A stretch of 64,000 bases of DNA. Source: Helicobacter pylori Shi112. Lineage in GTDB: Bacteria > Campylobacterota > Campylobacteria > Campylobacterales > Helicobacteraceae. This document shows positions 54,681 to 64,000 of the stretch, in pieces. Location: positions 1,240,001-1,304,000 of the forward strand of contig NC_017741.1 of assembly GCF_000277405.1 (NCBI RefSeq), read 5' to 3'. The notes beneath the pieces were generated by a model that was not told the origin of the DNA, did no database searches, and was given only the letters and a program-made list of their open reading frames with translations. The translations under genes and the position numbers were made by a program. Within the stretch, counting starts at the first letter, position 1, and the number at the start of each line of letters is the position of its first letter.

Positions 54681-55280
54681 ATGACAAGCGCTCTGTTAGG
54701 CTTACAAATTGTTTTAGCGGTATTGATTGTGGTGGTGGTTTTGTTGCAAAAAAGTTCTAGCATCGGCTTAGGGGCTTATAGCGGGAGCAATGAGTCTTTA
54801 TTTGGCGCTAAAGGGCCTGCGAGCTTTATGGCGAAATTGACCATGTTTTTAGGGCTGTTATTTGTTGCTAATACCATCGCTTTGGGCTATTTTTACAACA
54901 AAGAATACGGCAAAAGCATTTTAGATGAAACTAAAACCAACAAAGAGCTTTCACCCTTAGTCCCTGCCACCGGCACGCTTAACCCAACGCTCAATCCCAC
55001 ACTAAACCCTACACTCAACCCTTTAGAGCAAGCCCCCACTAACCCTTTAATGCCCAAACAAACGCCTAGCGAACTTCCTAAAGAGCCAGCCAAAGCGCCT
55101 TTTGTTGAAAGCCCCAAACAGAATGAAAAAAATGATGCCAAAAAAGAGAATAAAGAGAATAATATAAAGGGCGTTGAAAAAACCAAAGAGAATGCAAAAA
55201 CGCCCCCAACCGCCCACCAAAAGCCTAAAACGCACACGCAAACCAACGCCCATACAAACCAAAAAAAGGATGAAAAATAA
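54681..55280 (+). CDS. secG: Protein-export membrane protein SecG with long tail
   Basis: A 199-residue SecG from the ATG at 54681 (a GTG at 54675 is too close to AAGGAA). The first 75 residues are the usual two-helix SecG ([21 protein letters not shown] near 15-35; a second helix near 50-70). The remaining ~125 residues form a low-complexity tail with tandem NPTL units, then Lys/Glu and Pro/His/Thr/Gln-rich sequence. E. coli SecG has 110 residues in all. It heads a secG-frr-pyrE-RDD-sirtuin operon. Confidence 0.93.
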   Translation: MTSALLGLQIVLAVLIVVVVLLQKSSSIGLGAYSGSNESLFGAKGPASFMAKLTMFLGLLFVANTIALGYFYNKEYGKSILDETKTNKELSPLVPATGTLNPTLNPTLNPTLNPLEQAPTNPLMPKQTPSELPKEPAKAPFVESPKQNEKNDAKKENKENNIKGVEKTKENAKTPPTAHQKPKTHTQTNAHTNQKKDEK

Positions 55281-55837
55281 TGTTACAAGCCATTTATAAC
55301 GAAACCAAAGATCTGATGCAAAAAAGCATTCAAGCTTTAAATAGGGATTTTTCCACTCTAAGGAGCGCGAAAGTTTCAGTCAATATTTTAGATCACATCA
55401 AAGTGGATTATTACGGCACGCCCACGGCATTAAATCAAGTCGGATCCGTAATGAGCTTAGATGCGACCACTCTTCAAATCAGCCCGTGGGAAAAAAACCT
55501 GCTCAAAGAAATTGAAAGATCCATTCAAGAAGCCAATATCGGCGTGAATCCTAATAACGACGGCGAAACGATCAAGCTTTTTTTCCCGCCCATGACAACC
55601 GAGCAAAGAAAACTCATCGCAAAAGACGCCAAAGCGATGGGTGAAAAGGCTAAAGTGGCTGTAAGGAATATCCGCCAAGACGCTAATAATAAGATAAAAA
55701 AATTAGAAAAAGACAAAGAAATCAGCGAAGATGAAAGCAAAAAAGCCCAAGAGCAGATCCAAAAAATCACCGATGAAGCCATTAAACAAATTGATGAAAG
55801 CGTGAAAAACAAAGAAGACGCGATTTTAAAGGTCTAA
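55280..55837 (+). CDS. frr: Ribosome recycling factor
   Basis: A 185-residue RRF that splits post-termination ribosomes with EF-G. Conserved parts are [34 protein letters not shown] near 20 and [29 protein letters not shown] near 140. It overlaps the secG stop by one base and precedes pyrE by 3 bp. Confidence 0.98.
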   Translation: MLQAIYNETKDLMQKSIQALNRDFSTLRSAKVSVNILDHIKVDYYGTPTALNQVGSVMSLDATTLQISPWEKNLLKEIERSIQEANIGVNPNNDGETIKLFFPPMTTEQRKLIAKDAKAMGEKAKVAVRNIRQDANNKIKKLEKDKEISEDESKKAQEQIQKITDEAIKQIDESVKNKEDAILKV

Positions 55838-55840
55838 ACC

Positions 55841-56446
55841 ATGGATATTAAGGCATGTTATCAAAACGCTAAAGCGCTGTTAGAGGGGCATTTCTTGCTC
55901 AGTAGCGGGTTTCATTCTAATTATTATTTGCAATCCGCTAAAGTTTTAGAAGATCCCAAACTAGCCGAACAATTAGCCAAAGAATTGGCCAAACAGATCC
56001 AAGAAGCCCATTTGAATATTGAATGCGTGTGTTCGCCTGCTATTGGGGGGATCTTGGCTGGGTATGAGCTTGCAAGGGCTTTGGGCGTGCGTTTTATTTT
56101 CACTGAAAGGGTGGATAATACCATGGCGTTAAGGCGTGGTTTTGAAGTCAAAAAAAACGAAAAAATTTTAGTGTGTGAGGACATTATCACTACGGGAAAA
56201 TCCGCTATGGAATGCGCTAAAGTTTTAGAAGAAAAGGGCGCTCAAATCGTGGCTTTTGGCGCTTTAGCTAATCGGGGCATTTGCAAGCGCGTTCATTCTC
56301 ATTTAAAAGCCCAAGAGGGTGCGTGTTTGCCTAGCCATTTGCCCTTGTTTGCTTTAGAAGATTTTGTTTTTGACATGCACAAGCCTAGCTCTTGCCCTTT
56401 GTGCGCTACTAGCGTTGCTATAAAGCCAGGAAGTCGTGGCAACTAA
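55841..56446 (+). CDS. pyrE: Orotate phosphoribosyltransferase
   Basis: A 201-residue type I PRTase making orotidine monophosphate. PRPP loop [17 protein letters not shown] is near 108 and the catalytic region [14 protein letters not shown] near 88. The extended C-terminus with [16 protein letters not shown] marks the subfamily found in epsilonproteobacteria and archaea. It overlaps the RDD gene by 11 bp. Confidence 0.96.
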   Translation: MDIKACYQNAKALLEGHFLLSSGFHSNYYLQSAKVLEDPKLAEQLAKELAKQIQEAHLNIECVCSPAIGGILAGYELARALGVRFIFTERVDNTMALRRGFEVKKNEKILVCEDIITTGKSAMECAKVLEEKGAQIVAFGALANRGICKRVHSHLKAQEGACLPSHLPLFALEDFVFDMHKPSSCPLCATSVAIKPGSRGN

Positions 56447-56900
56447 AAAAACCAAAAAAAATAAAATTCCAGAAAAAAAGCAAGCGTTAGAAAGCCCTTT
56501 AAAAGGGCTGTATCTCTCTTTGCGCTTAAAGGCCTTTATCACCGATATTTTTATGATTTATACCCCCATGCTTTACATAATGACCTATGCGATTTTAGGG
56601 AGCGCGAAGGATTTTAGGGAAAACCAGAGCGCGATTTTTTTATGCTTGCTTTTTTACGCCCTAACGCACAGCTTTTTTATCGCTTTTAAATCCCAAAGCC
56701 CTGGCATGCGTTACGCTCAGTTTAAATTAGTCAAAAACAATCGCAAAGAAGTGGGCTTTTTTTTAGCTTTGTGGCGGTTTGTTTTGTGGGTGTTGAGCAT
56801 GGGGTTACTCATAGGGTTTGTTACGCCTTTTATTTTTAAGTTTTTTTTGCATGACAAACTCAGCGGCACTCATATTGAAACCATCAAGGAGGAAACATGA
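56436..56900 (+). CDS. RDD-family membrane protein
   Basis: A 154-residue membrane protein with three to four helices. It begins with a Lys-rich tail ([17 protein letters not shown]), then [19 protein letters not shown], the RDD-type segment, and [15 protein letters not shown] near 87. The start is GTG inside pyrE. The function is unknown. It overlaps the sirtuin start by 4 bp. Confidence 0.8.
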   Translation: MATKKTKKNKIPEKKQALESPLKGLYLSLRLKAFITDIFMIYTPMLYIMTYAILGSAKDFRENQSAIFLCLLFYALTHSFFIAFKSQSPGMRYAQFKLVKNNRKEVGFFLALWRFVLWVLSMGLLIGFVTPFIFKFFLHDKLSGTHIETIKEET

Positions 56901-57586
56901 AAAATTTAGTGATCCTAAGCGGGGCTGGCATTTCAGCAGAAAGCGGGATTAAAACCTTTAGAGACGCTGATGGCTTGTGGGAAGGGCATGACATCATGGA
57001 AGTTGCCTCGCCTTATGGCTGGAAAAAGAACCCGCAAAAGGTGTTGGATTTCTACAACCAAAGGCGCCGACAGCTTTTTGAAGTTTATCCTAACAAGGCT
57101 CATGAGGCTTTAGCGGAATTGGAAAAACACTATCAAGTTAATATCATCACCCAAAATGTAGATGATTTGCATGAAAGGGCGGGCTCTTCTCGCATTTTGC
57201 ACTTGCATGGGGAATTATTGAGCGTTCGCAGCGAAAAAGATCCTAATTTGGTTTATAGATGGGAAAAGGACTTGAATTTAGGCGACTTGGCCAAAGACAA
57301 ATCGCAATTACGACCTGATATTGTGTGGTTTGGCGAAGCGGTGCCTTTGCTTAAAGAAGCAATTTCTTTAGTCAAACAAGCGCATCTTTTAATCATCATT
57401 GGCACTTCTTTGCAAGTCTATCCCGCCGCTAGCCTCTACACGCATGCACATAAAGACGCTCTCATTTATTACATTGACCCTAAGGCTAAAAACGCCCATT
57501 TGCCCCAGAATGTCCAATGCATTAATGATAGCGCGGTGCATGCCATGCAAGATTTAATGCCCAAACTCATAGAAATGGCCTCTTAA
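56897..57586 (+). CDS. cobB: NAD-dependent protein deacylase (sirtuin, class III-like)
   Basis: A 229-residue Sir2 protein. NAD motifs are GAGISAESGIKTFRDADGLW near 10, QNVDDLHERAG near 94, HLHGE with the catalytic His near 110, and IGTSLQVYPAA near 173. The FYNQRRRQL segment gives the Tyr-x-x-Arg pair linked to desuccinylase activity in class III sirtuins. The Cys4 zinc-binding module normally between HGE and VWFGE has no cysteines at all here. AGGAGGAAAC precedes the ATG. Confidence 0.92.
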   Translation: MKNLVILSGAGISAESGIKTFRDADGLWEGHDIMEVASPYGWKKNPQKVLDFYNQRRRQLFEVYPNKAHEALAELEKHYQVNIITQNVDDLHERAGSSRILHLHGELLSVRSEKDPNLVYRWEKDLNLGDLAKDKSQLRPDIVWFGEAVPLLKEAISLVKQAHLLIIIGTSLQVYPAASLYTHAHKDALIYYIDPKAKNAHLPQNVQCINDSAVHAMQDLMPKLIEMAS

Positions 57587-57687
57587 GAGATGTTAAAATA
57601 ATTTTTATTTTTTCAGCTAACGATTAGCAAAAACATGGTTTAATTGGCTTTGTCATTTGCTAATAATTAAAGGAGTTTGAGAGTCTG

Positions 57688-58089
57688 ATGCAACAAGCCA
57701 CAGAAGCATTGAATCACCCCTATTTTGGCGTTTTTGTTTTGTTGGTATTCACCTTTTGGGTGTTTAACTTGACTTTGAGGATTCAAAGGTTTTTAAGCCG
57801 TAAAATGGCTCAAAAAAAGGGTGAAAAGCTCAAGCTCGCTCCCTATGAATGCGGGCCTGTGGCTCTCAAACAGCCTAATAGAGTGTCCCATCATTTCTAT
57901 ATCATGGCCATGCTTTTTATTTTATTTGATGTAGAAATCGTTTTCATGTTCCCTTGGGCGATTGGTTTTAAAAAATTAGGCTTGTTTGGACTCGTTGAAA
58001 TGCTAGGCTTTGTCTTCTTTTTAACCATTGGTTTTATTTACGCTTTAAAGCGAAACGCTTTGAGCTGGCAAAAATTAGAGGTGAAATAA
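57688..58089 (+). CDS. nuoA: NADH-quinone oxidoreductase-type subunit A
   Basis: A 133-residue membrane subunit with three helices and the conserved [11 protein letters not shown] loop near 49 and [15 protein letters not shown] near 77. It opens the nuo operon; AAAGGAG is 13 bases before the ATG, a long spacing. It overlaps nuoB by one base. Confidence 0.96.
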   Translation: MQQATEALNHPYFGVFVLLVFTFWVFNLTLRIQRFLSRKMAQKKGEKLKLAPYECGPVALKQPNRVSHHFYIMAMLFILFDVEIVFMFPWAIGFKKLGLFGLVEMLGFVFFLTIGFIYALKRNALSWQKLEVK

Positions 58090-58568
58090 TGCAACAAGCA
58101 CCAGTTGTTCTAAGCACTTTGGATAAATTATTGAATTGGGGGCGTTCTAATTCGCTCTGGCCTTTGACCTACGGCTTGGCGTGTTGCGCGATTGAGATGA
58201 TGGCGACAGGGGGTTCAAGGTTTGATTTTGACCGGTTTGGCACGATTTTTAGAGCTAGCCCTAGGCAATCTGATGTGATGATCATCGCTGGCACGCTCAC
58301 TAAAAAACATGCCGAATTTATGCGCAGACTTTATGATCAAATGCCTGAGCCTAAATGGGTGATTTCTATGGGGAGTTGCGCTAACACGGGCGGGATGTTT
58401 AACACTTATGCGACCGTTCAAGGAGCGGATAGGGTAGTTCCTGTGGATATTTATTTGCCCGGTTGCGCGCCGCGTCCAGAGACTTTACAATACGCTCTTA
58501 TGGTTTTGCAAGATAAAATCAGACGCTCTAAAGCGATCAAACAAGACGCTCCTAAAAGGTTGGTGTGA
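58089..58568 (+). CDS. nuoB: Complex I subunit B (N2 cluster)
   Basis: A 159-residue peripheral-arm subunit that holds the terminal 4Fe-4S cluster N2. The ligands are the tandem Cys pair in [10 protein letters not shown] (32-33), Cys in MGSCANTGG near 97 and Cys in PGCAPRPE near 127. It is followed by nuoC with a 1-bp overlap. Confidence 0.98.
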   Translation: MQQAPVVLSTLDKLLNWGRSNSLWPLTYGLACCAIEMMATGGSRFDFDRFGTIFRASPRQSDVMIIAGTLTKKHAEFMRRLYDQMPEPKWVISMGSCANTGGMFNTYATVQGADRVVPVDIYLPGCAPRPETLQYALMVLQDKIRRSKAIKQDAPKRLV

Positions 58569-59365
58569 TGGTAAGAAAACAATCCCCCTATGAAGATGTA
58601 CAAAAACAATCGCGCCAGCATGACCCCTATAAAATCATAGAACCCACCCCTAAAAAATATTTAGAGGGCAGTGCTTATGAAGTCATTTACAACCACCTTT
58701 CTTACAAACATGAGATTTTAGACAAATATATAGAAACTAACACGGCTGTGTTTTGGATCAAAAAAGACGATATTTTTTCTGTCGCTACGACTTTAAGGCA
58801 TTTGGGTTATGAATGTTTGAGCGAAATGAGTGCGATAGATTTGTGCGCTAAAAAAGGGCATTTTGAATTGTTTTATCAATTTGTGGGTTTTAGCGATAGT
58901 TGCAAGAACCGCCGTAGGGTGCGCGTGAAATGCATTCTGTTGCCTAATGAAAGCGTGGATTCTTTGAGTTTTTTATACCGATCGGCTAATTGGAGCGAGA
59001 GGGAAGCGTATGACATGCTTGGTATTGCGTTTGACAAACACCCCTATTTGAAACGCCTTATCATGCCGCATGATTGGGTGGGCCACCCTTTATTGCGTTC
59101 TTACCCGCTTAAAGGCGATGAATTCGCCCAATGGTATGAAGTGGATAAAATTTTTGGTAAAGAATACCGAGAAGTGGTGGGTAAAGAACAACGAGACAGC
59201 GCGAGGGTGGATGAAAAAGACACTTTCAATTTCGCCAAAATTGGCTATGAACAGGGCAAGGGCGAAGAATTAAAAGAAACAGAAGAAAAGCATGCGTTTA
59301 AGAAAATCCCTTTTGTCAAAGATTTGCACAAAATCGCCCCCACTATCTTAAAAAAGAGGCTATAA
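58568..59365 (+). CDS. nuoC: Complex I subunit C
   Basis: A 265-residue 30-kDa subunit of the peripheral arm. The conserved motif [37 protein letters not shown] runs from about 139 and [10 protein letters not shown] follows. The ATG at 58568 is used; a GTG at 58565 is directly before it. It is separate from nuoD, unlike the fused CD of enterobacteria. Confidence 0.97.
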   Translation: MVRKQSPYEDVQKQSRQHDPYKIIEPTPKKYLEGSAYEVIYNHLSYKHEILDKYIETNTAVFWIKKDDIFSVATTLRHLGYECLSEMSAIDLCAKKGHFELFYQFVGFSDSCKNRRRVRVKCILLPNESVDSLSFLYRSANWSEREAYDMLGIAFDKHPYLKRLIMPHDWVGHPLLRSYPLKGDEFAQWYEVDKIFGKEYREVVGKEQRDSARVDEKDTFNFAKIGYEQGKGEELKETEEKHAFKKIPFVKDLHKIAPTILKKRL

Positions 59366-59366
59366 A

Positions 59367-60596
59367 ATGGCTCAAAATTTCACGAAACTCAACCCTCAGT
59401 TTGAAAACATCATTTTTGAACATGATGACAACCAAATGATTTTAAACTTTGGCCCCCAACACCCCAGCAGTCATGGGCAATTGCGCTTGATTTTGGAATT
59501 AGAGGGCGAAAAAATCATTAAGGCTACCCCTGAAATTGGCTACTTGCATAGAGGCTGTGAAAAGTTAGGCGAAAACATGACCTATAACGAATACATGCCC
59601 ACTACCGACAGATTGGATTACACTTCTTCTGCCAGCAATAATTACGCTTACGCGCATGCGGTAGAAACCTTGCTCAATTTAGAAATCCCTCGTCGAGCGC
59701 AAGTGATCCGCACGATTTTACTAGAGCTTAACCGCATGATCTCACACATCTTTTTTATCAGCGTGCATGCTTTAGATGTGGGGGCGATGAGCGTGTTTTT
59801 GTATGCGTTTAAAACGAGGGAATACGGCTTGGATTTGATGGAGGATTATTGCGGGGCTAGGCTCACGCATAACGCTATAAGGATTGGGGGCGTGCCTTTA
59901 GATTTACCCCCTAATTGGTTAGAAGGCTTAAAAAAGTTCTTGGGCGAAATGAGAGAATGCAAAAAACTCATTCAAGGCTTGTTGGACAAGAATCGCATTT
60001 GGCGGATGCGTTTGGAAAATGTGGGCGTTGTAACGCCCAAAATGGCGCAAAGCTGGGGCATGAGCGGTATCATGTTAAGAGGGAGTGGGATCGCTTATGA
60101 CATTAGAAAAGAAGAGCCTTATGAGCTTTATAAAGAGCTTGATTTTGATGTGCCGGTGGGCAATTATGGCGATAGCTATGATAGGTATTGTTTGTATATG
60201 CTAGAAATTGATGAAAGCATCCGCATCATTGAACAACTCATTCCCATGTATGCTAAAACCGATACGCCTATCATGGCTCAAAACCCGCATTATATTTCTG
60301 CCCCTAAAGAAGATATAATGACGCAAAACTACGCCTTGATGCAGCATTTTGTTTTAGTGGCTCAAGGCATGCGCCCGCCCGTTGGGGAAGTGTATGCCCC
60401 CACAGAAAGCCCTAAAGGGGAATTAGGGTTTTTTATCCATTCAGAAGGCGAGCCTTACCCTCATAGATTAAAAATCAGAGCCCCTAGCTTTTATCACATT
60501 GGGGCTTTAAGCGATATTTTAGTGGGGCAATATTTAGCGGATGCGGTAACCGTGATTGGCTCAACCAATGCGGTGTTTGGCGAGGTGGATAGATGA
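59367..60596 (+). CDS. nuoD: Complex I subunit D (49-kDa)
   Basis: A 409-residue quinone-site subunit related to [NiFe]-hydrogenase large chains. Conserved parts are [23 protein letters not shown] near 27, [12 protein letters not shown] near 57, and PESPKGE-type [13 protein letters not shown] near 345. It overlaps the next gene by 4 bp. Confidence 0.98.
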   Translation: MAQNFTKLNPQFENIIFEHDDNQMILNFGPQHPSSHGQLRLILELEGEKIIKATPEIGYLHRGCEKLGENMTYNEYMPTTDRLDYTSSASNNYAYAHAVETLLNLEIPRRAQVIRTILLELNRMISHIFFISVHALDVGAMSVFLYAFKTREYGLDLMEDYCGARLTHNAIRIGGVPLDLPPNWLEGLKKFLGEMRECKKLIQGLLDKNRIWRMRLENVGVVTPKMAQSWGMSGIMLRGSGIAYDIRKEEPYELYKELDFDVPVGNYGDSYDRYCLYMLEIDESIRIIEQLIPMYAKTDTPIMAQNPHYISAPKEDIMTQNYALMQHFVLVAQGMRPPVGEVYAPTESPKGELGFFIHSEGEPYPHRLKIRAPSFYHIGALSDILVGQYLADAVTVIGSTNAVFGEVDR

Positions 60597-60823
60597 AACG
60601 CTTTGATTTACGCCCCTTAAAAGCGGGTATTTTTGAACGCTTAGAAGAATTGATTGAAAAAGAAATGCAACCTAATGAAGTCGCTATTTTCATGTTTGAA
60701 GTGGGGGATTTTTCTAATATCCCTAAGAGCGCTGAATTTATCCAATCTAAAGGGCATGAGCTCCTCAATTCTTTGCGTTTCAATCAAGCGGATTGGACGA
60801 TTGTCGTGAGGAAAAAGGCTTGA
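60593..60823 (+). CDS. Replacement for NuoE (HP1264-type, NuoX)
   Basis: A 76-residue protein in the nuoE position. It has no cysteine and none of the 2Fe-2S ligands of NuoE. It ends [10 protein letters not shown]. Known epsilonproteobacterial complex I carries this small protein and the next one in place of the NADH-dehydrogenase module; flavodoxin or ferredoxin is the likely donor. It overlaps the next frame by a few bases. Confidence 0.85.
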   Translation: MKRFDLRPLKAGIFERLEELIEKEMQPNEVAIFMFEVGDFSNIPKSAEFIQSKGHELLNSLRFNQADWTIVVRKKA

Positions 60824-61812
60824 TTTTGAGCGGCTTTAACCCCTTAAATTCTCCCTTAATCGCAAGCTCTTCTCTTAGCTTGAAAGAAGCCTATTGTTTA
60901 GAAAAATTATCTCTTAAGAAAGGGTTTAAAATCAATTACAAGATGACAAAAGATAGCTTAAACCTTTTAGAAAAAAGCGATTTGTGCGTTTTGTTTGGGG
61001 GTTTTTCAAACGCTTGTTTGAATGAAAATGAACGATTGGTTTTAGAAAACATTAACCAACTAAAACTCCCCTACGCCTTGTTAAGACCCTTACAAGACAC
61101 AAGAGACTTGCAAGAAAATTGCCTTTTTGCGTCGTATGAAATCAACACGGAAGCGGCGGTTTTGGCTTTGATTTTAAGGGGTATTTTAGAAAAAACTTCC
61201 CAATTAAAAGGGCATGTTTTAGAAGATGTTGATGTGGGGTATTTAAGTTCTGAAGCGAACATGAGCGAAGAAGAATTGCAAGAACTTATCGCTCTTATCA
61301 TTAAAGCAAAAAAAAGGGTGCTTGTTTTAAACAGAGAAATCACTAAGCATGCGGATAGCGCCTTTTTATACACCCTTTTAAGCGAGTTGCAAAACCACCT
61401 AGAAATTTTGCATATCCCTTGCAATAATTCAAACGCAACAACCGCTTTTTATGATTTTAAAGATCAAGAATGGCTGCTAGAAACAGCCTTAAAAGAGGGT
61501 GTTTTGCCTTTTGAATCGCAACTTAAATCAAAAGATTTAGAGCTTTTAGAGCGAATGGGTGAGGCTAACGGCTCGTTTGTTTATGTTTCTTACAAGAGTC
61601 TTGAAACCCCCAGATTATCTTTTTCCAAGCAATTTAAGATCGCTAATAAAATCCAGCATTCTAAAGCGGGGTTTCAAATCTCAAATAAAACGCTAGAATG
61701 CGAGTTAGAAGAAAGCCCCCATTTGAAGGGTTTGATTGCGATTTTAGAAGGGGCGTTTTTTGACGCTTACCCTTATATCCCTATTTTATCCCACTCTCAA
61801 GGAATTTCATGA
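60820..61812 (+). CDS. Replacement for NuoF (HP1265-type, NuoY)
   Basis: About 330 residues in the nuoF position. No NADH- or FMN-binding glycine motif and no 4Fe-4S ligands of NuoF are seen. It has a Lys/Glu-rich middle and a C-terminal part (SPHLKGLIAILEGAFFDAYPYIPI). The start is uncertain: a TTG at 60820 overlaps the preceding stop codon; a TTG at 60793 gives ten more residues. It overlaps nuoG by ATGA. Confidence 0.8.
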   Translation: MILSGFNPLNSPLIASSSLSLKEAYCLEKLSLKKGFKINYKMTKDSLNLLEKSDLCVLFGGFSNACLNENERLVLENINQLKLPYALLRPLQDTRDLQENCLFASYEINTEAAVLALILRGILEKTSQLKGHVLEDVDVGYLSSEANMSEEELQELIALIIKAKKRVLVLNREITKHADSAFLYTLLSELQNHLEILHIPCNNSNATTAFYDFKDQEWLLETALKEGVLPFESQLKSKDLELLERMGEANGSFVYVSYKSLETPRLSFSKQFKIANKIQHSKAGFQISNKTLECELEESPHLKGLIAILEGAFFDAYPYIPILSHSQGIS

Positions 61813-64000
61813 TCACAATGAACATCAATGGCAAAATGATTGAATGCCAAGAGGGACAAAGCGTTTTAGAGGCTGCTAGGAGCGCTGGGATCTACATCCC
61901 TACTATTTGCTATTTAAGCGGTTGCTCGCCCACAGTCGCATGCAAAATGTGCATGGTTGAAATGGATGGCAAACGGGTTTATAGTTGCAACACGAAAGCC
62001 AAAAACAACGCCGTTATCCTCACCAACACCCCAACGCTCATGGATGAAAGAAAAAGCATCATGCAAACTTATGATGTCAATCACCCCCTAGAGTGTGGCG
62101 TGTGCGATAAGAGCGGGGAGTGCGAATTGCAAGACATGACGCATTTAACCGGCGTAGAGCACCAACCTTATGCGGTGGCTGATGATTTTAAAGCGCTAGA
62201 TTCATGGGCACAAGCCTTGTATGATCCCAATTTGTGCATCATGTGCGAAAGGTGCGTAACCACTTGCAAGGACAATGTGGGCGAAGACAACCTCAAAGCC
62301 ACTAAAGCCAATTTGCATGCTCCAGATAAATTTAAAGACCGCATGTCCAAAGACGCTTTTAGCGTGTGGAGTCGTAAGCAAAAAGGCATTATTTCTTTTG
62401 TGGGCAGCGTGCCTTGTTATGATTGCGGGGAGTGCATTGCGGTATGCCCTGTGGGCGCTTTGAGTTATAAAGATTTCGCTTACACGGCTAACGCATGGGA
62501 ATTAAAAAAGATCCATTCTACTTGTTCGCATTGTTCAGCCGGTTGTTTGATTTCTTATGATGTGCGCCATTTTGATACTCTAGGCGAAGAATCTAAAATT
62601 TTTAGAGTGCTTAATGATTTTTACCATAACCCTATTTGTGGGGCAGGCCGTTTCGCTTTTGATGTGAGCTCTAGCCCTAAAGGCAGCACTAATCTTAAAG
62701 AAGCGCAAAACGCCCTCAAAGAATGCGAAGCGGTGTGGATAGGAGGAGACATTACGAATGAAGAGGCGTTTTTAATAGAGCGTTTGAGGAAAAAACTTGA
62801 TTTTAAAATCTACAATCAAGAAGCGTATCGTTTCCAACAATTCTTAAAAGTATTGGGCGAAGTTGAACGCCCCAGCATTGAAGAGATTAAAACTTCTCAT
62901 TTAGTCATCACAATAGGATCTTCTATCAAAACAGAAAACCCTTTGGTGCGCTATGCTATCAATAACGCCCTCAAACTCAATAAAGCTTCTTTGATCGCTA
63001 TGCACCCTATCAAGGATAACGCGTTAGCGAATTTGTGCCGAAGCTCTTTTTGCATCACCCATGAAGTGGGGGCTGAAGAAATCCTTTTGGGCATGCTTTT
63101 AAAAATGCTTAACATTGAAAGCGCGGCTCTAAAAAGTTTAGAAGATTCCAAGCAAAGCATTGTAGATGAAGCGGCTCTTAAAGCCTTAGAAGAAGAGCGA
63201 AAAAAAGCTTTAGAACAAGCCGAGCAAGGGTGCAATATTGGAGAAAATAAGGCAGAAAATCAAGAAGAGGATAAAACAGAAGCAGCCACCCCAAAAGAAG
63301 AAAATCAAGAAAAAAACAAGACAGAGGTTAAAGAAGAAAGTATTGAAGTCCCTACCAAAACCACTTATTTGTTGCTTGAAGAAGCGGGCATCAATTCAGA
63401 AACTTATGAAAAAATTCTGGCTCTTTTGCAAAAATCAAATAACACCTTGCTAGTGGTTGGCGAAGAAATCTATAGCCATAAACAAGCCCACAATATCGCT
63501 AAAATGTTGCGTTTGTTAGCCCAAAAAAGCGCTATTAAACTCATTCTTATCCCCCCAAGCGCCAACGCTTTAGGCATCGCTTCCCTTTGTGAATTGAGCG
63601 AAGAAATTTTTGAACATGAAAAAATTGTAGGCATTCGCGCTCAAGGGGATTTCACTATCAATAGCGATGATAGGGTTTTTGGAAAAGACGCCGTCAGCAA
63701 AGTGGATTTTATTTTACCCAGCCTTAACCAGCTAGAGGGCACGATCACTAATATTGAAGGGCGCGTGTTGCCCTTAAAACCGGCTTTGAGATTTGAAGGC
63801 TATGATTTGAGCGATATTATGCAAGGCTTTGGCTTTGTGGAAGAAAACCTCACAGAATGCACCCACAAACTCCCTACAGAAGCGGGCTTTAAAGCCATAG
63901 AATTTGACCATCTAACCAACTATTTCACTAACGACAGAGTCAATCACAGAGGCTATCTGCTAGGAACAAGCCCTTTTGAAAAGAGCGCTAAAGAATACGA
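61809..64000 (+). CDS. nuoG: Complex I subunit G, C-terminus outside the window
   Basis: The first 730 codons of NuoG, open to the window end. The N-terminal 2Fe-2S ferredoxin domain has CYLSGCSPTVACKMC, then the His-Cys3 N5 motif (HPLECGVCDKSGEC), two 4Fe-4S motifs (CIMCERCVTTC; CYDCGECIAVCP) and an N7-type set CSHCSAGC...ICGAGR. A molybdopterin-oxidoreductase-like domain follows. Residues about 461-513 are a Lys/Glu-rich insertion. It starts ATG overlapping the preceding stop. Confidence 0.96.
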   Translation, partial: MITMNINGKMIECQEGQSVLEAARSAGIYIPTICYLSGCSPTVACKMCMVEMDGKRVYSCNTKAKNNAVILTNTPTLMDERKSIMQTYDVNHPLECGVCDKSGECELQDMTHLTGVEHQPYAVADDFKALDSWAQALYDPNLCIMCERCVTTCKDNVGEDNLKATKANLHAPDKFKDRMSKDAFSVWSRKQKGIISFVGSVPCYDCGECIAVCPVGALSYKDFAYTANAWELKKIHSTCSHCSAGCLISYDVRHFDTLGEESKIFRVLNDFYHNPICGAGRFAFDVSSSPKGSTNLKEAQNALKECEAVWIGGDITNEEAFLIERLRKKLDFKIYNQEAYRFQQFLKVLGEVERPSIEEIKTSHLVITIGSSIKTENPLVRYAINNALKLNKASLIAMHPIKDNALANLCRSSFCITHEVGAEEILLGMLLKMLNIESAALKSLEDSKQSIVDEAALKALEEERKKALEQAEQGCNIGENKAENQEEDKTEAATPKEENQEKNKTEVKEESIEVPTKTTYLLLEEAGINSETYEKILALLQKSNNTLLVVGEEIYSHKQAHNIAKMLRLLAQKSAIKLILIPPSANALGIASLCELSEEIFEHEKIVGIRAQGDFTINSDDRVFGKDAVSKVDFILPSLNQLEGTITNIEGRVLPLKPALRFEGYDLSDIMQGFGFVEENLTECTHKLPTEAGFKAIEFDHLTNYFTNDRVNHRGYLLGTSPFEKSAKEY

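Noticed and set aside
54893..55246. A 117-codon minus-strand frame opposite secG
   Set aside because: It is hydrophobic only because it is antisense to the low-complexity SecG tail; no start signal.

Overview
The window is about 64 kb of Helicobacter pylori chromosome. The assignment rests on several things: gene content and order matching the HP1203–HP1266 segment known from reference strains, AT-rich DNA, the iceA2–hpyIM locus, HobA, AmiF, an outer membrane protein with a CT-repeat leader at the bab locus, IS607, and a complex I operon that lacks NuoE and NuoF. The strain is not a reference copy. It carries iceA2 rather than iceA1, an IS607 inside oppB, a frameshifted amiF and an unusual duplicated Hop protein.

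Layout. Positions 1-2471 (minus strand) hold the translation and transcription block rplK (partial), nusG, secE, tRNA-Trp, rpmG and tuf, followed upstream by a Thr-Gly-Tyr-Thr tRNA cluster with a strong promoter. Positions 3100-8510 hold the O-antigen flippase wzk, a HAD phosphatase, the CATG methyltransferase hpyIM with iceA2, cysE, a short ORF and two tRNA-Leu genes. Positions 8579-20452 (minus strand) hold atpE, pnp, a PRTase-like protein, lptD, an RDD protein, purD, an ABC ATPase, uppS and a large FAD/Fe-S D-lactate dehydrogenase. Positions 20524-33560 (mostly plus strand) hold rhodanese, hemD, fluC/crcB, hemW (minus), cytochrome c553, rppH, the tight lysC-hobA-holB-folP operon, a probable sigma54-driven flagellar-type gene (minus), a structured gene-free stretch, two membrane proteins, a DUF507 gene, carA and the frameshifted formamidase.

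Positions 33637-37734 hold a four-helix membrane protein, maf, alaS and a YdcH-like gene. Positions 38288-42432 are the variable locus: a 3.4-kb Hop adhesin-like gene that is out of frame at its CT repeat, then a 10-bp minisatellite, then rpsR-ssb-rpsF. Positions 43581-54563 (minus strand) hold holA, rnr, aroE, an SH3 protein, oppB split by a complete 2,027-bp IS607, oppA, trpS and a BioC-like methyltransferase. Positions 54681-64000 (plus strand) hold secG-frr-pyrE-RDD-sirtuin and then nuoA, B, C, D, two replacement subunits, and nuoG, which runs off the end.

Most of the window is housekeeping. The accessory and variable signals are the phase-variable Hop gene with its internal duplication and 120-bp repeats, the 10-bp array, IS607 with its TnpB nuclease, the minimal iceA2, a gene-free stretch at 28.25-28.5 kb with nested dyads around a perfect ribosome binding site (the architecture of a type I toxin mRNA), and a tiny frameshifted lipoprotein-like reading frame before purD. 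These rest on sequence inspection alone; no database search was run.
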